The notes beneath the pieces are model-generated. The model saw only the letters and a list, made by a program, of their open reading frames with translations. It did not search any database and was not told where the DNA came from. Both the position numbers and the translations under genes were made by a program. From Pseudomonadota bacterium (GTDB lineage Bacteria; Pseudomonadota; Alphaproteobacteria; Rhizobiales; Rhizobiaceae), in the NCBI GenBank assembly GCA_020161665.1, contig JAIUPA010000019.1, positions 62,001-126,000 on the forward strand: a DNA stretch of 64,000 nt, written 5' to 3'. Shown one piece after another: positions 50,194-59,706 of the stretch (positions within the stretch are counted from its first letter, which is position 1; the number at the start of each line of letters is the position of its first letter).

Positions 50194-50916
50194 TCAGGCG
50201 GCTTCGCGGAAGCGGTAGCCCACGCCGTAGAGCGTTTCAATCATGTCGAAGTCGGTATCGGCCATCTTGAACTTCTTGCGAAGGCGCTTGATGTGGCTGT
50301 CGATGGTGCGATCGTCAACATAGACCTGTTCGTCATAGGCCGCGTCCATCAGGGCGTCACGGCTCTTCACCACGCCGGGGCGCTGGGCCAGAGCGTGGAG
50401 GATGAGGAATTCCGTGACCGTCAGCGTCACCGGCTCACCCTTCCAGGTGCAGGTATGCCGTTCCTGGTCCATGGACAGTTGTCCCCGCTCAAGCGTGCGG
50501 GCCTGATCGCCCTGTGCAGCCTTGGGCGCGGTGCCGGATGCCGCCGATTCGCGGCTCGCCACGCGGCGCAGGATCGCCTTGACGCGTTCGACGAGAAGGC
50601 GCTGCGAAAACGGCTTGGTGATGAAGTCGTCGGCCCCCATCTTGAGACCAAAGAGTTCGTCGATTTCCTCATCCTTGGAGGTGAGGAAGATCACCGGCAG
50701 GTCAGATTTCTGACGCAGGCGTCGCAACAGTTCCATACCATCCATGCGCGGCATCTTGATGTCGAAGATCGCCAGATTCGGCGGTCTGGCCATGAGGCCA
50801 TCAAGCGCGGACGCACCATCGGTATAGGTTTCCACCTTGTAGCCTTCGGCTTCGAGCGCGATGGATACCGAGGTAAGAATGTTGCGGTCGTCGTCAACGA
50901 GCGCGATTGTCTGCAT
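50194..50916 (-). CDS. chvI: Response regulator ChvI
   Basis: OmpR/PhoB-type regulator paired with ChvG. The receiver domain has acidic pocket VDDD at residues 8-10, the phospho-accepting aspartate D52 in IFDIKMP, and threonine/lysine switch residues in LTSKDEEID. The C-terminal winged helix carries HIKRLRKKF. The length is 240 from ATG 50916, with GGAG nine bases upstream; ATG 50934 is possible. Targets in relatives include exopolysaccharide, type VI secretion and motility genes, and pckA is divergent here. Confidence 0.95.
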   Translation of the reverse strand: MQTIALVDDDRNILTSVSIALEAEGYKVETYTDGASALDGLMARPPNLAIFDIKMPRMDGMELLRRLRQKSDLPVIFLTSKDEEIDELFGLKMGADDFITKPFSQRLLVERVKAILRRVASRESAASGTAPKAAQGDQARTLERGQLSMDQERHTCTWKGEPVTLTVTEFLILHALAQRPGVVKSRDALMDAAYDEQVYVDDRTIDSHIKRLRKKFKMADTDFDMIETLYGVGYRFREAA

Positions 50917-51255
50917 GTTGAAGGTCTCCGCCATCATGAACTTCGCATCTCCTGGAATTGTACCCAGCCCAGGTCCGGCCAGCGCCGGTGCGTCTTATTG
51001 AGTATAAAGGTGGAACAAATTGTGGCAAAGGCAAATCGAATAACGGACGCTTTGAGCGGCCTGAAATTATCATTCGCCAGCTTTTGCCAGATCGCCTCTC
51101 AGGTTCAAACGATTTAAACTGGCGTGATTCCTTTTAAACCGATTAATTATTTGAAATTATTAGCCTATTTTGTCGCAGGTCTCTTGCGTTTTTTTATTTC
51201 CGCAACTAGGTTCCGCCAGCTTCAGATTTGGCCTTAAGCGAAGGAGGGCGTCTGC
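50917..51255. promoter_or_regulatory. chvI-pckA divergent promoter region
   Basis: 339 bases without a gene. An imperfect 17-bp palindrome GTTCAAA-CGA-TTTAAAC at 51103-51119 and a second TTAAACCGATTAA at 51134-51146 resemble operators of LacI-type repressors. The LacI-family protein PckR controls pckA in Sinorhizobium; its use here is inferred. AAGGAGGG at 51241-51248 is the pckA ribosome binding site. No intrinsic terminator is present. Confidence 0.55.
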
Positions 51256-52851
51256 ATGGAGGAACTCGGAGTATTCAATCCGAAGAATAGCGTAACCACG
51301 ATCGGGATCGATGGTGCCGCTGTTGTGAAGTACAATGTTCTTGAGCCGTATCTGGTTGAAGAATCGATTCTCGCTGGCGAAGCCGTTCTGACCGCTGATG
51401 GTGCCGTGCGCGCCGTGACCGGCCAGCACACCGGCCGTTCGCCGAAGGACAAGTTCGTCGTTCGCGACGAAAAGACCGAAGACAAGATCTGGTGGGACAA
51501 CAACAAGCCCATGTCGCCCGAGCACTTTGCCGTGCTGAAGGCCGACATGCTTGCTCACGCCAAGGGCAAGAAGCTTTACGTTCAGGATCTCATCGGCGGT
51601 GCCGACCCGGAAAACGCTCTGCCGACCCGCGTCATCACCGAGCTTGCCTGGCACGCCCTTTTCATTCGTAACCTTCTGATCCGTCCGAAGAAGGAAGAAC
51701 TCGCCGGCTTCCAGCAGAAGCTGACGATCATCAACCTTCCGAGCTTCAAGGCTGATCCGGCCCGTCACGGCTGCCGTACGGAAACCGTCATCGCCTGCGA
51801 CCTCGAAAACGGTCTGGTTCTCATCGGCGGCACGTCCTATGCCGGTGAAAACAAGAAGTCGGTCTTCACGGTTCTCAACTACCTCCTGCCCGCCAAGAAC
51901 GTCATGCCGATGCACTGCTCGGCCAACGTTGGCCCGGCTGGCGATTCGGCTGTCTTCTTCGGCCTGTCCGGCACCGGCAAGACCACGCTTTCGGCTGACC
52001 CGAAGCGTACGCTGGTTGGCGACGACGAGCATGGCTGGGGCGAACACGGCATCTTCAACTTCGAAGGTGGCTGCTACGCCAAGACCATCCGTCTCTCGGC
52101 TGAGTCCGAGCCGGAAATCTATGCCACGACGAAGCGCTTCGGCACGGTTCTGGAAAACGTCGTTCTCGACGAAAACCGCGTTCCGAACTTCGACGACGGC
52201 TCGCTGACGGAAAACACCCGCGCTGCTTACCCGCTGCACTTCATCCCGAATGCATCGGAAACCGGCCAGGCTCCGCACCCGAAGACGATCATCATGCTGA
52301 CGGCTGATGCCTTCGGCGTCATGCCGCCGATTGCCAAGCTCACGCCTGAGCAGGCCATGTACCACTTCCTCTCCGGTTACACCGCCAAGGTTGCCGGCAC
52401 GGAAAAGGGCGTGACCGAACCGGAAGCCACCTTCTCGACCTGCTTCGGCGCGCCGTTCATGCCGCGTCATCCGGCCGAGTACGGCAACCTGCTCAAGGAT
52501 CTGATCGCCAAGCACGGCGTCACCTGCTGGCTGGTCTCCACCGGCTGGACCGGCGGTGCCTACGGCATCGGTTCGCGCATGCCGATCAAGGCAACCCGCG
52601 CGCTTCTGACGGCTGCTCTGACGGGCGAACTCAACAAGGTTGACTTCCGCAAGGATGAAACCTTCGGCTTCCTCGTCCCGACCGCCCTTGAAGGCGTCGA
52701 TGCGAAGATCCTCGACCCGCGTTCGACCTGGGCTGATGGCGCCGCTTACGACGCACAGGCCAAGAAGCTGGCCGGCATGTTCGTGGCCAACTTCGCCAAG
52801 TTCGAAAGCCACGTCAGCGACAGCGTCAAGGCTGCTGCTCCGAAGGCCTGA
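51256..52851 (+). CDS. pckA: Phosphoenolpyruvate carboxykinase (ATP)
   Basis: Gluconeogenic enzyme: oxaloacetate + ATP to PEP + CO2 + ADP. The 531-residue protein carries the P-loop [11 protein letters not shown], kinase-2 VGDDEHGW, the [13 protein letters not shown] substrate region, and the [11 protein letters not shown] motif near the C-terminus. It has a strong ribosome binding site at seven bases. It lies next to chvI, as in Agrobacterium and Sinorhizobium. The coding sequence has strongly biased codon usage (a preference for C- and G-ending codons), as expected of a highly expressed gene. Confidence 0.98.
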   Translation: MEELGVFNPKNSVTTIGIDGAAVVKYNVLEPYLVEESILAGEAVLTADGAVRAVTGQHTGRSPKDKFVVRDEKTEDKIWWDNNKPMSPEHFAVLKADMLAHAKGKKLYVQDLIGGADPENALPTRVITELAWHALFIRNLLIRPKKEELAGFQQKLTIINLPSFKADPARHGCRTETVIACDLENGLVLIGGTSYAGENKKSVFTVLNYLLPAKNVMPMHCSANVGPAGDSAVFFGLSGTGKTTLSADPKRTLVGDDEHGWGEHGIFNFEGGCYAKTIRLSAESEPEIYATTKRFGTVLENVVLDENRVPNFDDGSLTENTRAAYPLHFIPNASETGQAPHPKTIIMLTADAFGVMPPIAKLTPEQAMYHFLSGYTAKVAGTEKGVTEPEATFSTCFGAPFMPRHPAEYGNLLKDLIAKHGVTCWLVSTGWTGGAYGIGSRMPIKATRALLTAALTGELNKVDFRKDETFGFLVPTALEGVDAKILDPRSTWADGAAYDAQAKKLAGMFVANFAKFESHVSDSVKAAAPKA

Positions 52852-52866
52852 TCAGACGTCTGATCA

Positions 52867-52882
52867 CGATTCACGTGAAACC
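52867..52882. other. Degenerate parS-like palindrome
   Basis: CGATTCACGTGAAACC retains the core TTCACGTGAA but differs from parS at three outer bases. It lies just after pckA, some 38 kb from the proposed origin, and overlaps the terminator stem by two bases. It may be chance, but the ten-base core is rare in the window. Confidence 0.35.
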
Positions 52883-52905
52883 CGGCGGGCAACCGCCGGG
52901 TTTTT
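52881..52905 (+). terminator. pckA terminator
   Basis: 8-bp stem CCCGGCGG/CCGCCGGG with GCAA-type loop followed by TTTTTCTTT, 30 bases past the pckA stop. Confidence 0.9.
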
Positions 52906-52962
52906 CTTTGTCCGGAAAGCAGCTATCAATCGCGCGGAGCAACGCCAGCGAGAGGGAAGGAT

Positions 52963-53397
52963 ATGGCCAGCGACCCGCTGATCATCAACAGCCGCATTAC
53001 CCTTGCCGGTTGGGAGCTTGTCGAACAATTTGTCCTGGCGGGCGGCCCCGGTGGCCAGAACGTCAACAAGGTATCGACCGCCGTCCAGCTCTTCTTCAAC
53101 ATCGCGGCCTCGCCTGCCTTGAATGAGCGCGTCAAGGCGAATGCTGTCCGTCTGGGCGGTAGCCGTGTTTCGAAGGAAGGCGTGCTGATGATCGAGGCGA
53201 GCCGCTTTCGCAGCCAGGAGCGCAATCGCGAGGACGCCCGCAACAGGCTGCGGGAATTGCTGCTCGAAGCCGCAGCACCGCCACCACCGCCACGAAAGAA
53301 GACGAGGCCAACCCGCTCCTCGGTCGAGCGTCGCCTGAAGGAAAAATCCGGTCGCGCCGATGTGAAAAAGATGCGCGGACGACCCAGCGATGATTAG
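52963..53397 (+). CDS. arfB: Ribosome-rescue peptidyl-tRNA hydrolase ArfB
   Basis: Release-factor-like protein that frees stalled ribosomes without a stop codon. The catalytic GGQ lies in GGPGGQNVNKVST (residues about 27-39). The C-terminal tail is basic (KKTRPTRSSVERRLKEKSGRADVKKMRG), as needed for entering the empty mRNA channel. Length 144 is typical. The stop codon TAG (53395-53397) coincides with the first bases of a small palindromic repeat. Confidence 0.94.
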   Translation: MASDPLIINSRITLAGWELVEQFVLAGGPGGQNVNKVSTAVQLFFNIAASPALNERVKANAVRLGGSRVSKEGVLMIEASRFRSQERNREDARNRLRELLLEAAAPPPPPRKKTRPTRSSVERRLKEKSGRADVKKMRGRPSDD

Positions 53398-53497
53398 AGC
53401 GTCATCCGACCGGAGTGAAACGAGGATCGATAAGATGACGCTTCAAATCAAAAATTGAGAGCGCCGATCTGATTCCGTTAGATGGAACCGCGCTCTA
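53395..53497. repeat. Small palindromic repeat element (RIME-like)
   Basis: 103-base element with ends TAGAGCG (53395-53401) and CGCTCTA (53491-53497). It contains two inner inverted repeats, AGCGTCATC/GATGACGCT (53398-53406 and 53434-53442) and AGAGCGC/GCGCTCT (53458-53464 and 53490-53496). It is not protein-coding, looks unlike its surroundings, and is in the style of the short palindromic intergenic repeats of Rhizobiales. Only one copy was found in this window by eye. Confidence 0.65.
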
Positions 53498-53641
53498 AGC
53501 GAATTCGACATTGTTATGCCTTGTCATTCGCACGTTATTGCTTTCTCTTAAGCGATCAGTGGAGGCGGGCTTACAGCAACCGTTCAGGTTGCGAAAGCTA
53601 GCGTCCGGAACCCGAATCAAAACACCCAAGGGAGAAACGTC

Positions 53642-54103
53642 ATGGGTCTGTTCAGCTTCATCAAGAGCGCTGGCAAGAAGCTCGGTCTTGTGGACGACGA
53701 GGGCGAAACGCCCCCGGATGCCGAAGCCGTCAAGAAGGAGCTTGAAGGGCTCAATCTCGGCACCGACAAGGTCGAAGTCACCGTGGAAGGCGACAAGGTC
53801 GTCCTGAAGGGCGACGTTGAAAACCAGAGCATCTTCGAAAAGGCCGTCATTGCCGTGGGCAATACGCTCGGCATTTCCAAGGTCGAGGCCGCCGAACTGA
53901 AGGTCGCTTCCGCTCCCGCCAAGGAGCCGGTCCTTTACACGGTGAAGAAGGGCGATACGCTCTGGGAAATCGCCGAAAGCCAGTATGGCAAGGGCAAGGG
54001 CGCGAAGCACACGGTGATCTTCGAAGCCAACCGTCCGATGCTCAGCCATCCGGACAAGATCTATCCCGGCCAGGTCTTGCGCATTCCGGAACTGGAATCC
54101 TGA
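53642..54103 (+). CDS. BON and LysM domain protein (YgaU/Kbp type)
   Basis: The 153-residue protein has an N-terminal amphipathic stretch, a BON domain (about residues 35-88, VEVTVEGDKVVLKGDV), and a C-terminal LysM (about residues 99-150, YTVKKGDTLWEIAESQYG). E. coli Kbp/YgaU binds potassium with the same two domains; the peptidoglycan-binding LysM could instead place it in the envelope. No signal peptide is seen. The GGGAGAAACGTC before ATG 53642 is a good ribosome binding site. Preceded by the repeat and a 144-base spacer. Confidence 0.88.
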   Translation: MGLFSFIKSAGKKLGLVDDEGETPPDAEAVKKELEGLNLGTDKVEVTVEGDKVVLKGDVENQSIFEKAVIAVGNTLGISKVEAAELKVASAPAKEPVLYTVKKGDTLWEIAESQYGKGKGAKHTVIFEANRPMLSHPDKIYPGQVLRIPELES

Positions 54104-54140
54104 TTTGATCGGAGCCTGAAGGCTCTGGATCACAACGACA

Positions 54141-54175
54141 AGCCGCCGTATTCTGAAAAGGAATGCGGCGGTTTT
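54141..54175 (+). terminator. Terminator after the LysM gene
   Basis: Stem CCGCCGTATTC/GAATGCGGCGG (one G-U pair) with a 7-base loop, followed by TTTTCTTATT; 38 bases after the LysM stop. Confidence 0.85.
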
Positions 54176-54198
54176 CTTATTCGAGGCATGTGTAAGTG

Positions 54199-54831
54199 AT
54201 GGCGAAGGTGCTGCAACCGGAAAACCTGCCGGAAGGGACACGCTACTGGCCGGGCTTTTTTGATCGCGCCGCCCAGGAAGCGCTGGTGGAGACGATCCGT
54301 GCCCTTGTCATGGAAAGCCCGCTTTTCACGCCGCGCATGCCCCGCACCGGAACGCCGATGTCGGTGCGCATGACCAATTGCGGCGCGCTTGGTTGGGTGA
54401 CTGATCGTGAGCGCGGCTATCGCTATCAGCCGACGCACCCGGAAACGGGCAAGCCCTGGCCCCCGATGCCTGCGGTGCTCGATGACCTTTGGCAGGCCGT
54501 GGTGCCAGATGCACCGCCACCGCAAGCCTGCCTCATCAATTTCTACAATGCGCAAGCGCGCATGAGCCTGCATCAGGACCGCGACGAGCAGGATTTTTCC
54601 GCGCCCGTTGTTTCTGTCTCGTTAGGCGATGAATGCCTCTACCGTCTGGGCGGGTTGGAGCGAAACAGCCCGACGCGTTCGTTTCGGCTGAAAAGCGGCG
54701 ATGTTTTCGTGCTCGGCGGGGCAGGGCGGTTGATGTTCCACGGTGTGGATCGCATCTATCCCGGCACGTCGGACCTGTTGAAGAATGGCGGACGAATCAA
54801 TCTGACGCTGAGGCGTGTAACCCACCCCTGA
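54199..54831 (+). CDS. alkB: AlkB-like 2-oxoglutarate/Fe(II) dioxygenase
   Basis: Repairs alkylated bases by oxidative demethylation. Iron ligands are visible in LHQDRDE (HxD) and in MFHGVDRI (distal histidine), and the 2-oxoglutarate-binding arginine in GGRINLTLRRV. The nucleotide-recognition lid region is at residues 30-80. The 210-residue length is AlkB-like. ATG 54199 used; GTG one codon upstream. It converges on coaA with 13 bases between the stops. Confidence 0.9.
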   Translation: MAKVLQPENLPEGTRYWPGFFDRAAQEALVETIRALVMESPLFTPRMPRTGTPMSVRMTNCGALGWVTDRERGYRYQPTHPETGKPWPPMPAVLDDLWQAVVPDAPPPQACLINFYNAQARMSLHQDRDEQDFSAPVVSVSLGDECLYRLGGLERNSPTRSFRLKSGDVFVLGGAGRLMFHGVDRIYPGTSDLLKNGGRINLTLRRVTHP

Positions 54832-54844
54832 ACCGTCTGAAGCT

Positions 54845-55837
54845 TTAAAGCTTGCGCAGCGCGACCTGCTCGATGAGGTGGTTCTCACCCTTTTGCAGAA
54901 TGAGATCGGCGCGCGGGCGCGTCGGCAGGATATTCTGGCGCAGGTTCTTCAGATTGGTGTTGTGCCACAACCCTTCGGCCACGGTCAGCGCTTCCTCGTC
55001 ACTGATGACCGAGAAGCGGTTGAAATAGGCCTGCGGGTCGCGAAACGCTGTTTCACGAAGGCGCATGAAGCGATCCACGTACCATTTGTGAATCAGGTGC
55101 TCGTCAGCATCGATATAAATCGAGAAATCGAAGAAGTCCGAAACGATGGGAATGATCTTGCCGCCCGCCGGAAGGCTGCGCGACTGCAGGACGTTCACGC
55201 CCTCGAAAATCAGGATGTCGGGACGGTCAACAATAGTGAACTGGTCTGGCAGTACGTCATAGACCGCGTGCGAATAGCGTGGCGCCTTCACATTCGGCAG
55301 GCCGGCCTTGATGTCGGAAAGGAAGCGTAGAAGTTCCCCGGTATTGTAGCTTTCGGGAAAGCCCTTGCGCGCCATCAACCCGCGCGTCTTCAATACGGCG
55401 TTGGAATAGAGAAAGCCGTCGGTCGTCACCAGATCGACCTTGGGGCTTGATGGCCAGCGCGCCAGAAGCTCTTTCAGGATGCGGGCCGTCGTTGATTTGC
55501 CGACGGCGACCGATCCGGCAATGCCGATGACGAAGGGCGTCTTTACGGCCCCGGAAAGGCTGAGGAACTCATTGCGCTGGTTAAACAGCATCTGTGAGGA
55601 TTCGACATGGGCCGAGAGCAGACGGGACAACGACAGGTAGATGCGCCGCACCTCATCGAGATCGATGGGGTCATCAATCGAGCGCAGGCGCTTGAGGTCG
55701 TCTTCCGTCAGCGTCAGAGGCGTATCGGCGCGAAAGCGAGCCCATTCCGCAGTCGTGAAGAAGTGGTACGGCGAATAACGGCTATCCTGGAAATGGTCCA
55801 GAGTTTCAGGCACTTCCACCTCCCTGATCGCGCCCAT
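54845..55837 (-). CDS. coaA: Pantothenate kinase (type I)
   Basis: First step of coenzyme A synthesis. P-loop [23 protein letters not shown] with the catalytic aspartate, and [11 protein letters not shown] match bacterial CoaA. The 330-residue length is normal. The stop codon lies within a perfect 14-bp palindrome AAGCTTTAAAGCTT at 54840-54853. It follows hisE by 8 bases, as the last gene of the histidine set. Confidence 0.96.
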   Translation of the reverse strand: MGAIREVEVPETLDHFQDSRYSPYHFFTTAEWARFRADTPLTLTEDDLKRLRSIDDPIDLDEVRRIYLSLSRLLSAHVESSQMLFNQRNEFLSLSGAVKTPFVIGIAGSVAVGKSTTARILKELLARWPSSPKVDLVTTDGFLYSNAVLKTRGLMARKGFPESYNTGELLRFLSDIKAGLPNVKAPRYSHAVYDVLPDQFTIVDRPDILIFEGVNVLQSRSLPAGGKIIPIVSDFFDFSIYIDADEHLIHKWYVDRFMRLRETAFRDPQAYFNRFSVISDEEALTVAEGLWHNTNLKNLRQNILPTRPRADLILQKGENHLIEQVALRKL

Positions 55838-55845
55838 GCTTAGCC

Positions 55846-56166
55846 TTACTCCCGACGGCTGGCCTTCTCCTGGAGGCCGGATTGTGCAGTACGCTGTTCC
55901 AGAACGTTCATTACATCCGAAAGCGGTATGTCCGCAATCTTCAAAACGACCAGAAGGTGGTACAGAAGGTCCGCACTTTCGTCGATAAGGTTAAGTTTAT
56001 CGTCCGAAATGGCCGCAATGACCGTTTCCACGGCCTCTTCACCCAGCTTTTTGGCGGCCTTGCGTTGCCCTGCGACAAAAAGCTTCGCCGTCCAGGATTC
56101 CTCTGGCGATGCCTTGGCGCGGTTGGCGACGATCTTTTCGAGATCGGAGAGGGAAAAGTCGCTCAT
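55846..56166 (-). CDS. hisE: Phosphoribosyl-ATP pyrophosphatase
   Basis: Second step of histidine synthesis. The 106-residue protein has the all-alpha MazG-like [14 protein letters not shown] metal-binding helix (ExxE), then [14 protein letters not shown]. It is not fused to HisI, which is usual in alphaproteobacteria. ATG 56166 chosen over the longer frame because that part has no family similarity. Confidence 0.95.
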   Translation of the reverse strand: MSDFSLSDLEKIVANRAKASPEESWTAKLFVAGQRKAAKKLGEEAVETVIAAISDDKLNLIDESADLLYHLLVVLKIADIPLSDVMNVLEQRTAQSGLQEKASRRE

Positions 56167-56176
56167 CGTGGCGTCC

Positions 56177-56953
56177 TTAATCAAGCCGCATCGGAATGCC
56201 GCGCTCGGCCATATAACGCTTGGCCTCGCCAATCGAATAGGTACCGAAGTGGAAGATCGAGGCGGCCAGAACCGCCGTCGCATGCCCGTCCCGCACGCCT
56301 GCGACAAGGTCATCGAGCGTGCCAACGCCACCCGACGCAATCACCGGCACATGCACGCTGTCGGCAATGGCACGCGTCAGCGCAATGTCATAGCCGGATT
56401 TCGTACCGTCGCGATCCATGGACGTCACCAGCAACTCGCCTGCACCGCGCTCCACCATGGAAACGGCAAAGGAAAGGGCGTCAATGCCGGTCGGATTGCG
56501 ACCGCCATGGGTGAAAATCTCCCAACGGTCCGCTTCACCCGCGCCGGAAACCTTCTTGGCATCGATGGAAACAACGATGCACTGGTCGCCGAACTTGTCA
56601 GCGGCTTCGTTGACGAAATCCGGGTTCTTCACAGCTGCCGAATTGATCGAAACCTTGTCGGCACCGCACAGCAGAAGCTTGCGAATGTCGCTGATGGCGC
56701 GAACGCCACCGCCCACCGTCACCGGCATGAAGCAATGGTCGGCGGTGCGGGCCACCACGTCGAAAATCGTGTCGCGATTATCGGACGAGGCGGTAATGTC
56801 GAGAAAGCAAAGCTCGTCGGCCCCGGCAGCGTCATAGGCCTTGGCAGCCTCGACCGGATCACCGGCATCGATGAGATCGACGAAATTGACGCCCTTGACG
56901 ACGCGGCCGTCCTTCACGTCGAGACAGGGAATGACGCGGGCTTTCAGTGTCAT
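56177..56953 (-). CDS. hisF: Imidazole glycerol phosphate synthase cyclase subunit
   Basis: Uses ammonia from HisH to turn PRFAR into imidazole glycerol phosphate and AICAR. The (beta/alpha)8 barrel has catalytic aspartates in PCLDVKDGR (D12) and in the SIDAKK segment, and phosphate loops VTVGGGVR and [10 protein letters not shown]. Length 258. It overlaps hisA by 4 bases. Confidence 0.97.
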   Translation of the reverse strand: MTLKARVIPCLDVKDGRVVKGVNFVDLIDAGDPVEAAKAYDAAGADELCFLDITASSDNRDTIFDVVARTADHCFMPVTVGGGVRAISDIRKLLLCGADKVSINSAAVKNPDFVNEAADKFGDQCIVVSIDAKKVSGAGEADRWEIFTHGGRNPTGIDALSFAVSMVERGAGELLVTSMDRDGTKSGYDIALTRAIADSVHVPVIASGGVGTLDDLVAGVRDGHATAVLAASIFHFGTYSIGEAKRYMAERGIPMRLD

Positions 56954-57696
56954 CGGCCGACCTCCTGGCGTGCGGCGGTAATGAGCGCCAGCGCCTGCTT
57001 TGGATCGATACGGCCATCATAAAGGGCGCGACCGGAGATCGCTCCCTCAAGACGCGCGGCATCGGGTTCGAGCATCCGGCGAATATCCTCAAGCGAGGCA
57101 AGGCCGCCCGAAGCGATCACCGGAATGGAAACGGCGTTGGCGAGATCGAGCGTCGACTCCCAGTTGATGCCGGTCAGAATGCCGTCCCGGTCGATATCGG
57201 TATAAATGATCGCCGAAACGCCGGCCCCTTCGAACTTCTTGGCAAGCTCGATCACGCCGAGTTCGGAGGCTTCCGCCCAGCCTTCCACGGCCACCTTGCC
57301 GCCCTTGGCGTCGATGCCGACCGCAATATGGCCGGGGAAACGCTTGCAGGCTTCAATGACCAGCGCCGGATCGCGCACCGCGACCGTGCCGAGAATGACG
57401 CGGGTCAGACCGCGGGCAAGCCAGCTTTCAATATGGTCGAGCGTGCGAATGCCGCCGCCGAGCTGTACCGGGTTCTTCGTGGCTTTCAAAATCGCATCGA
57501 CGGCAGCGCCATTGACGCTCTCACCGGCAAAAGCGCCGTTGAGGTCCACCACATGCAGCCATTCAAAGCCCTGCTCTTCAAAGGCAAGCGCCTGCGCGGC
57601 CGGGTCCGGATTATAAACGGTGGCCTGCTCCATATCGCCCAGCTTGAGGCGAACGCACTGGCCGTCTTTCAGATCGATAGCCGGAAAAAGGATCAT
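56950..57696 (-). CDS. hisA: ProFAR isomerase
   Basis: Amadori isomerase of the histidine pathway, a paralogue of HisF. Catalytic aspartates lie in PAIDLKDGQ and YTDIDRDG; phosphate loops are LGGGIRT and [10 protein letters not shown]. At 248 residues it is normal. It follows hisH after a single base. Confidence 0.97.
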   Translation of the reverse strand: MILFPAIDLKDGQCVRLKLGDMEQATVYNPDPAAQALAFEEQGFEWLHVVDLNGAFAGESVNGAAVDAILKATKNPVQLGGGIRTLDHIESWLARGLTRVILGTVAVRDPALVIEACKRFPGHIAVGIDAKGGKVAVEGWAEASELGVIELAKKFEGAGVSAIIYTDIDRDGILTGINWESTLDLANAVSIPVIASGGLASLEDIRRMLEPDAARLEGAISGRALYDGRIDPKQALALITAARQEVGR

Positions 57697-57697
57697 G

Positions 57698-58348
57698 TCA
57701 CGGCGTCCATTTCAGGAAATTGGAAATCAGCTTGAGACCGAGCGACTGGCTCTTTTCCGGGTGGAACTGAGCGCCCGCCTTGTTGCCGCGACCGACAAAC
57801 GCCGTCATCGGGCCACCATAATCGGTCGTCGCAATCACTTCGTCGCCGTTTTCGGCGTCGAGGTGGTAGGAATGTACGAAATAGGCATGCAGGCCGTCGG
57901 GGCCGGTGCGAATGCCGTCAAACAGCGGATGCTGGCTGTGAAGGTCAAGCGTGTTCCAGCCGATCTGCGGAATTTTTAAAGCCGGATCGGCCGGCGTCAT
58001 CAGCTTCACGTCACCCTTGATCCAGTCGAGACCCTTGGTGACGGTCTTTTCCAGCCCACGCGAAGACATGAGCTGCATGCCGACGCAAATGCCGAGGAAG
58101 GGACGCGCCTTGTCGTCCACCGCGTGATGAAGCGCCTCCACCATGCCCGGAACGGCATCAAGCCCGGCGCGGCAATCGGCATAGGCACCGACACCCGGCA
58201 GAACGATGCGGTCCGCCTTGGCAACAATATCGGCCTCGCTGGTCAGGATCACCTCGGCGGCAATGCCTTCCTCGCGGGCGGCCCGTTCAAAGGCCTTGGT
58301 GGCCGAGCGCAGATTGCCCGAACCGTAATCAATGATCGCGACGCGCAT
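57698..58348 (-). CDS. hisH: Imidazole glycerol phosphate synthase glutaminase subunit
   Basis: Class I glutamine amidotransferase that feeds ammonia to HisF. Nucleophile C88 in [10 protein letters not shown]; the catalytic His-Glu pair lies in FHPEKSQ near the C-terminus. Length 216. The gap to hisB upstream is only 39 bases, with no extra gene inserted between them. Confidence 0.96.
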   Translation of the reverse strand: MRVAIIDYGSGNLRSATKAFERAAREEGIAAEVILTSEADIVAKADRIVLPGVGAYADCRAGLDAVPGMVEALHHAVDDKARPFLGICVGMQLMSSRGLEKTVTKGLDWIKGDVKLMTPADPALKIPQIGWNTLDLHSQHPLFDGIRTGPDGLHAYFVHSYHLDAENGDEVIATTDYGGPMTAFVGRGNKAGAQFHPEKSQSLGLKLISNFLKWTP

Positions 58349-58387
58349 GGCCTCGCAGTCCTCCGTATTAGGGAAACAGATAAGGGA

Positions 58388-58993
58388 TCAGACGAGAATG
58401 CCCTTGGTGGAAGGCACGCGGTTCGCCTGCCGCGGATCGATTTCAAGTGCCGTACGCAACACGCGCGCCACGGCCTTGAAGCAGGTCTCGGCAATATGGT
58501 GGTTGTTCGCGCCGTAATGGTTGAGAACGTGCAGCGTGATCCCGGCATTCTGGGCAAAGGCCTGGAAGAACTCGCGCACCAGCTCGGTGTCGAACGTGCC
58601 GACCTTGGGGGCGGAGAAATTCACAGTCCAGACCAGAAACGGACGGCCCGAAACATCAACGCCCGCCTTGGTCATCGTCTCGTCCATGACGAGATCGAGC
58701 GAGGCATAACGGGTAATGCCGCGACGGTCGCCCAGCGCCTTGGAAATGGCCTGACCGAGTGCGATGCCAGTGTCTTCCACCGTGTGGTGATCGTCAATGT
58801 GCAGATCGCCTTTGACGGCAATCTCCATGTCGATCAGCGAATGGCGGCAAAGCTGGTCGAGCATATGATCGAAGAAGCCGACGCCCGTCGAAATCTTGCC
58901 CGAGCCGGTGCCGTCAAGATTGACGGACACGGCAATGGCGGTCTCGTTCGTGGTGCGGGAAACGCTGGCCTTGCGGCCCGAGCCTTCGGTCAT
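58388..58993 (-). CDS. hisB: Imidazoleglycerol-phosphate dehydratase
   Basis: Dehydrates imidazole glycerol phosphate. Two metal-binding motifs of the family are present: [13 protein letters not shown] and [11 protein letters not shown] in the first repeat, and AENNHH-like [12 protein letters not shown] in the second. At 201 residues it is the monofunctional form without the phosphatase domain. First gene of hisB-hisH-hisA-hisF-hisE-coaA; divergent from hslV with 158 bases between. Confidence 0.97.
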   Translation of the reverse strand: MTEGSGRKASVSRTTNETAIAVSVNLDGTGSGKISTGVGFFDHMLDQLCRHSLIDMEIAVKGDLHIDDHHTVEDTGIALGQAISKALGDRRGITRYASLDLVMDETMTKAGVDVSGRPFLVWTVNFSAPKVGTFDTELVREFFQAFAQNAGITLHVLNHYGANNHHIAETCFKAVARVLRTALEIDPRQANRVPSTKGILV

Positions 58994-59151
58994 GTGCCAA
59001 CTCCTTGGAAAGATGCCCGTTCCTTATCAGGCATGGGCGGCAATTGCCAGAATGTTTGCGCGCATTGCGCCGCATTGCATTCGCAAATACGGCGCTTACA
59101 TAAGCTGGCGAAGAGTTTTAAGCGCCCGGTGTTTCGGGTGGAGGATTTTCG

Positions 59152-59682
59152 ATGACGACAATCGTATCGGTCCGCAAGGACGGCAAGGTGGTCATGGCGG
59201 GTGACGGTCAGGTCAGCCTCGGCCAGACGGTGATGAAGGGCAATGCCCGCAAGGTGCGCCGCATCGGCAAGGGCGGCGACGTGATCGCCGGTTTTGCGGG
59301 CGCGACGGCGGATGCTTTCACCCTGCTCGATCGTCTGGAAAAGAAGCTGGAGCAATATCCGGGTCAGCTGATGCGGGCTGCCGTGGAATTGGCCAAGGAC
59401 TGGCGCACCGACAAGTATCTGCGCAACCTCGAAGCCATGATGATCGTCGCCGACCGGCAGGTCACGTTGGCGATTACCGGCAACGGCGACGTTCTGGAGC
59501 CGGAACACGGCGCGATTGCCATCGGTTCCGGCGGCAATTACGCGCTCGCCGCCGCCCGTGCGCTGATGGATTCCGAGCGCGATGCCGAAGAGATTGCCCG
59601 GCGCGCCATGGAAATTGCCGCGGACATCTGCGTTTACACCAATCACAACCTCATCGTCGAAACGCTCGATGCCGAGCGTTGA
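59152..59682 (+). CDS. hslV: ATP-dependent protease proteolytic subunit HslV
   Basis: Peptidase half of the HslUV protease. The N-terminus [20 protein letters not shown], after removal of the first methionine, exposes the catalytic threonine. The ammonium-binding [14 protein letters not shown] segment is intact. Length 176. hslU follows after 24 bases. Confidence 0.97.
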   Translation: MTTIVSVRKDGKVVMAGDGQVSLGQTVMKGNARKVRRIGKGGDVIAGFAGATADAFTLLDRLEKKLEQYPGQLMRAAVELAKDWRTDKYLRNLEAMMIVADRQVTLAITGNGDVLEPEHGAIAIGSGGNYALAAARALMDSERDAEEIARRAMEIAADICVYTNHNLIVETLDAER

Positions 59683-59706
59683 TCGAGATCAGAGGAGAAA
59701 AGCATC

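Noticed and set aside
51160..52812. Long minus-strand open frame of 550 codons across pckA
   Set aside because: It is antisense to a secure, highly biased pckA gene; long reverse frames arise from that codon bias. Its protein has no recognisable motif.
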